A program made the translations under genes and the position numbers. From NCBI RefSeq assembly GCF_946481145.1, contig NZ_CAMLMJ010000010.1, forward strand, positions 60,929 through 124,928: a stretch of 64,000 bases of DNA. Direction: 5' to 3'. Shown here piece after piece: positions 62,087-64,000 of this stretch. Under the pieces are notes generated by a model. It was not told the origin of the DNA. It was given only the letters and a program-made list of their open reading frames with translations, and made no database searches. Positions within the stretch are counted from its first letter, which is position 1; each line of letters starts with the position of its first letter. Origin of the DNA: an uncultured Sediminibacterium sp. Its GTDB lineage: Bacteria > Bacteroidota > Bacteroidia > Chitinophagales > Chitinophagaceae.

Positions 62087-64000
62087 TTATTCAAATTTCA
62101 GGTCAAGACCCAAACCTCTCAATTCATGTACAAGTACATTGAACGATTCAGGTACACCAGCGCGTGGGATGTTATCACCCTTCACGATGGCTTCATAAGT
62201 CTTAGCCCTTCCGATGATATCATCAGACTTCAGTGTAAGCAGTTCCTGCAGGATGTTGGCCGCACCATATGCTTCCAGTGCCCATACCTCCATCTCACCA
62301 AAACGCTGACCACCAAACTGTGCCTTACCACCCAGCGGCTGCTGTGTAATCAAGCTGTATGGTCCGATAGAACGTGCGTGCATCTTATCATCAACCATGT
62401 GGTGCAGTTTGATCATGTAGATCACACCCACAGTAGCTTTCTGGTGGAAACGTTCTCCGGTTTCACCATCATATAAGTATGTATGCCCGTTTCTTGGAAT
62501 ACCTGCGTCTTTACAGTATTGCTCAATTTCATCGGTGCTTGCACCATCAAAGATTGGCGTTGCAAATTTCACACCCAGACGTTTACCTGTCCATCCAAGG
62601 ATGGTTTCGTAAATCTGTCCGAGGTTCATCCTTGAAGGTACCCCAAGTGGGTTCAGTACGATATCTACCGGTGTACCATCTTCCATGAACGGCATATCTT
62701 CTGCACGTACAATTTTCGCAACGATACCTTTGTTACCGTGACGACCCGCCATTTTATCACCCACTTTCAACTTACGTTTAACAGCGAGGTAAACTTTAGC
62801 CAGTTTCAATACACCTGCTGGTAACTCATCACCAATTGAAATGTTGAACTTCTCACGCTTGTAACGTCCGAGTTCTTCATTGTAACGGATGCTGTAGTTG
62901 TGCAATAAGGTATTGATCTGATCGTCGGTTTTTGCATCACCAGTCCAACCCAATGGGTTCACGTTCTGGTAATCAATCGCGCTCAGGTTCTTTTGATTGA
63001 ACTTAGCACCTTTACCGATCAGCATTTCACCGAAGTTGTTGCTTACACCTGCAGAAGCTTTGTCTTTCAGCAAAGTCTGCAATTTGTCTAACAACAATTC
63101 TTTGATTGCTTCTGTATTTTGCTGGTGTACTTTCTCAACTTTCTCCAACAGTGCTTTCTCACGGATCTTGCCATTCTTATCTTTCTTAGCGCGCTGGAAC
63201 AGTTTCTTATCAATCACCACACCTTCTGTACCGTTTGGTGCTTTCAGAGATGCATCTTTTGCATCACCTGCTTTATCACCGAAGATGGCACGTAAGAGTT
63301 TCTCTTCAGGAGTTGGGTCAGATTCTCCTTTTGGAGTAATCTTACCGATCAGGATATCACCTTCTTTAATGGTGGCTCCGATACGGATGATACCATGCTC
63401 ATCGAGATCCTTTGTAGCTTCTTCAGAAACGTTTGGAATATCTGGTGTTAACTCTTCTTCACCCAGTTTGGTATCACGCACTTCCAGTTCATACTCATCG
63501 ATATGGATTGAAGTAAACAAGTCTTCGCGCACCACTTTCTCACTGATTACAATCGCATCCTCGAAGTTGTAACCCTTCCATGGCATGAATGCTACTTGCA
63601 GGTTACGACCCAATGCCAGCTCACCATCTTTTGTTGCATAACCCTCAGTTAAGAAATCGCCTTTCTTCACTTTCTGTCCTTTTTTAACAGCCGGACGAAG
63701 GTTGATACAGGTAGCCTGGTTTGTTTTGATGAACTTAGTGAGTTTATACACCTGTAAGTCATCATTAAAGCTGATCAAACGATCGATATCATTTCTGTCG
63801 TAACGAACATGAATTTCATTTGCATCAACAAATTCAACCACACCGTTACCATCTGCGTGAATCTGGATACGTGCATCACGAGCAGCTTTACCTTCCAGAC
63901 CAGTACCTACTACAGGTACTTCCGGACGGATCAATGGTACTGCCTGACGTTGCATGTTCGATCCCATCAATGCACGGTTGGCATCATCATGCTCAAGGAA
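62087..64000 (-). CDS. rpoB: DNA-directed RNA polymerase beta subunit (partial, N-terminus beyond right edge)
   Basis: The last 637 codons of rpoB; the frame stays open to the right edge ([24 protein letters not shown] near 63940-64000). Visible landmarks are the active-site segment around [34 protein letters not shown], the [19 protein letters not shown] region and the C-terminus [12 protein letters not shown]. The rifampicin-resistance cluster lies outside the window. Full length in the phylum is near 1270 residues. Confidence 0.98.
   Translation of the reverse strand, partial: FLEHDDANRALMGSNMQRQAVPLIRPEVPVVGTGLEGKAARDARIQIHADGNGVVEFVDANEIHVRYDRNDIDRLISFNDDLQVYKLTKFIKTNQATCINLRPAVKKGQKVKKGDFLTEGYATKDGELALGRNLQVAFMPWKGYNFEDAIVISEKVVREDLFTSIHIDEYELEVRDTKLGEEELTPDIPNVSEEATKDLDEHGIIRIGATIKEGDILIGKITPKGESDPTPEEKLLRAIFGDKAGDAKDASLKAPNGTEGVVIDKKLFQRAKKDKNGKIREKALLEKVEKVHQQNTEAIKELLLDKLQTLLKDKASAGVSNNFGEMLIGKGAKFNQKNLSAIDYQNVNPLGWTGDAKTDDQINTLLHNYSIRYNEELGRYKREKFNISIGDELPAGVLKLAKVYLAVKRKLKVGDKMAGRHGNKGIVAKIVRAEDMPFMEDGTPVDIVLNPLGVPSRMNLGQIYETILGWTGKRLGVKFATPIFDGASTDEIEQYCKDAGIPRNGHTYLYDGETGERFHQKATVGVIYMIKLHHMVDDKMHARSIGPYSLITQQPLGGKAQFGGQRFGEMEVWALEAYGAANILQELLTLKSDDIIGRAKTYEAIVKGDNIPRAGVPESFNVLVHELRGLGLDLKFE

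Noticed and set aside
62997..63572. A 191-codon Ser-rich plus-strand frame opposite rpoB
   Set aside because: Antisense to a conserved rpoB segment; Ser/Phe-rich composition is an artefact of the codon use on the other strand.

Overview
The window is bacterial chromosome from a member of the Bacteroidota, most likely the Chitinophagaceae or a close relative. The reasons are TAnnTTTG-type promoter boxes, outer-membrane beta-barrel receptors with carboxypeptidase-regulatory domains, a DUF6702 protein, a UpxY-type NusG paralogue, a DUF2723 membrane glycosyltransferase, a DHCW-type cupin, separate rpoB and rpoC, and a tRNA without an encoded CCA. I see no insertion sequence, prophage, CRISPR array or resistance island. 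The content is core metabolism and envelope biology, and the unusual material lies between the genes.

Layout: 1-2945 holds a partial M1 metallopeptidase, a HupE/UreJ-like membrane protein and a DUF6702 protein. 3251-6858 is a leftward envelope set (CBS/CorC-type membrane protein, ArnT-like glycosyltransferase, PAP2 phosphatase). 6915-12098 has small exported proteins, a methyltransferase, glmM, a cysteine desulfurase and a small barrel protein. 12368-18549 has a MoxR-type ATPase with its VWA partner and a DUF2723/GT117 glycosyltransferase. 18855-25684 has a histidine kinase, mtaB, a UpxY antiterminator, a tail-specific protease, tRNA-His and a DUF445 protein. 25845-39538 contains two TonB-receptor-type barrels, pcm, a phosphosugar mutase, a PyrR-like phosphoribosyltransferase, a two-gene heterodisulfide-reductase-like Fe-S system, a cupin, a LysE exporter and an ArsC/Spx-like protein.

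39610-50390 is the metabolic centrepiece, read leftward: trpE-G-D-C-F-B-A followed without a break by hisH-A-F, then a repeat-filled gap, then hisIE and a TlpA-type thioredoxin. Upstream of trpE is a 19-residue leader peptide with three consecutive Trp codons and one His codon, then a strong terminator whose 5' arm can pair with the end of the leader gene. This is a classical ribosome-mediated attenuator placed over a combined Trp/His operon. 50438-53077 holds an exported amidohydrolase, a DUF2147 protein and a FemAB-like protein. 53293-57509 holds ispD, a heptose-7-phosphate kinase, an amino-acid permease and a Skp/OmpH chaperone. 57690-64000 is rpoC and the C-terminal half of rpoB.

Most gene boundaries carry short intergenic repeats. 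(1) Locus-specific 'word' repeats, such as TGAATTG, GGAATAAG, CTATGGT, CTAGAAG, GACTTTT, ACAGAGGA and TCTGATG, often form long hairpins and also occur inside operons (rpoB/rpoC, trpE/trpG, hisF/hisIE, VWA/MoxR). (2) A palindrome is present in three copies, with arm changes matched on both sides. (3) An interspersed core of about 130 bp is linked to both. These repeats, together with the trp attenuator, are the parts most worth following up.
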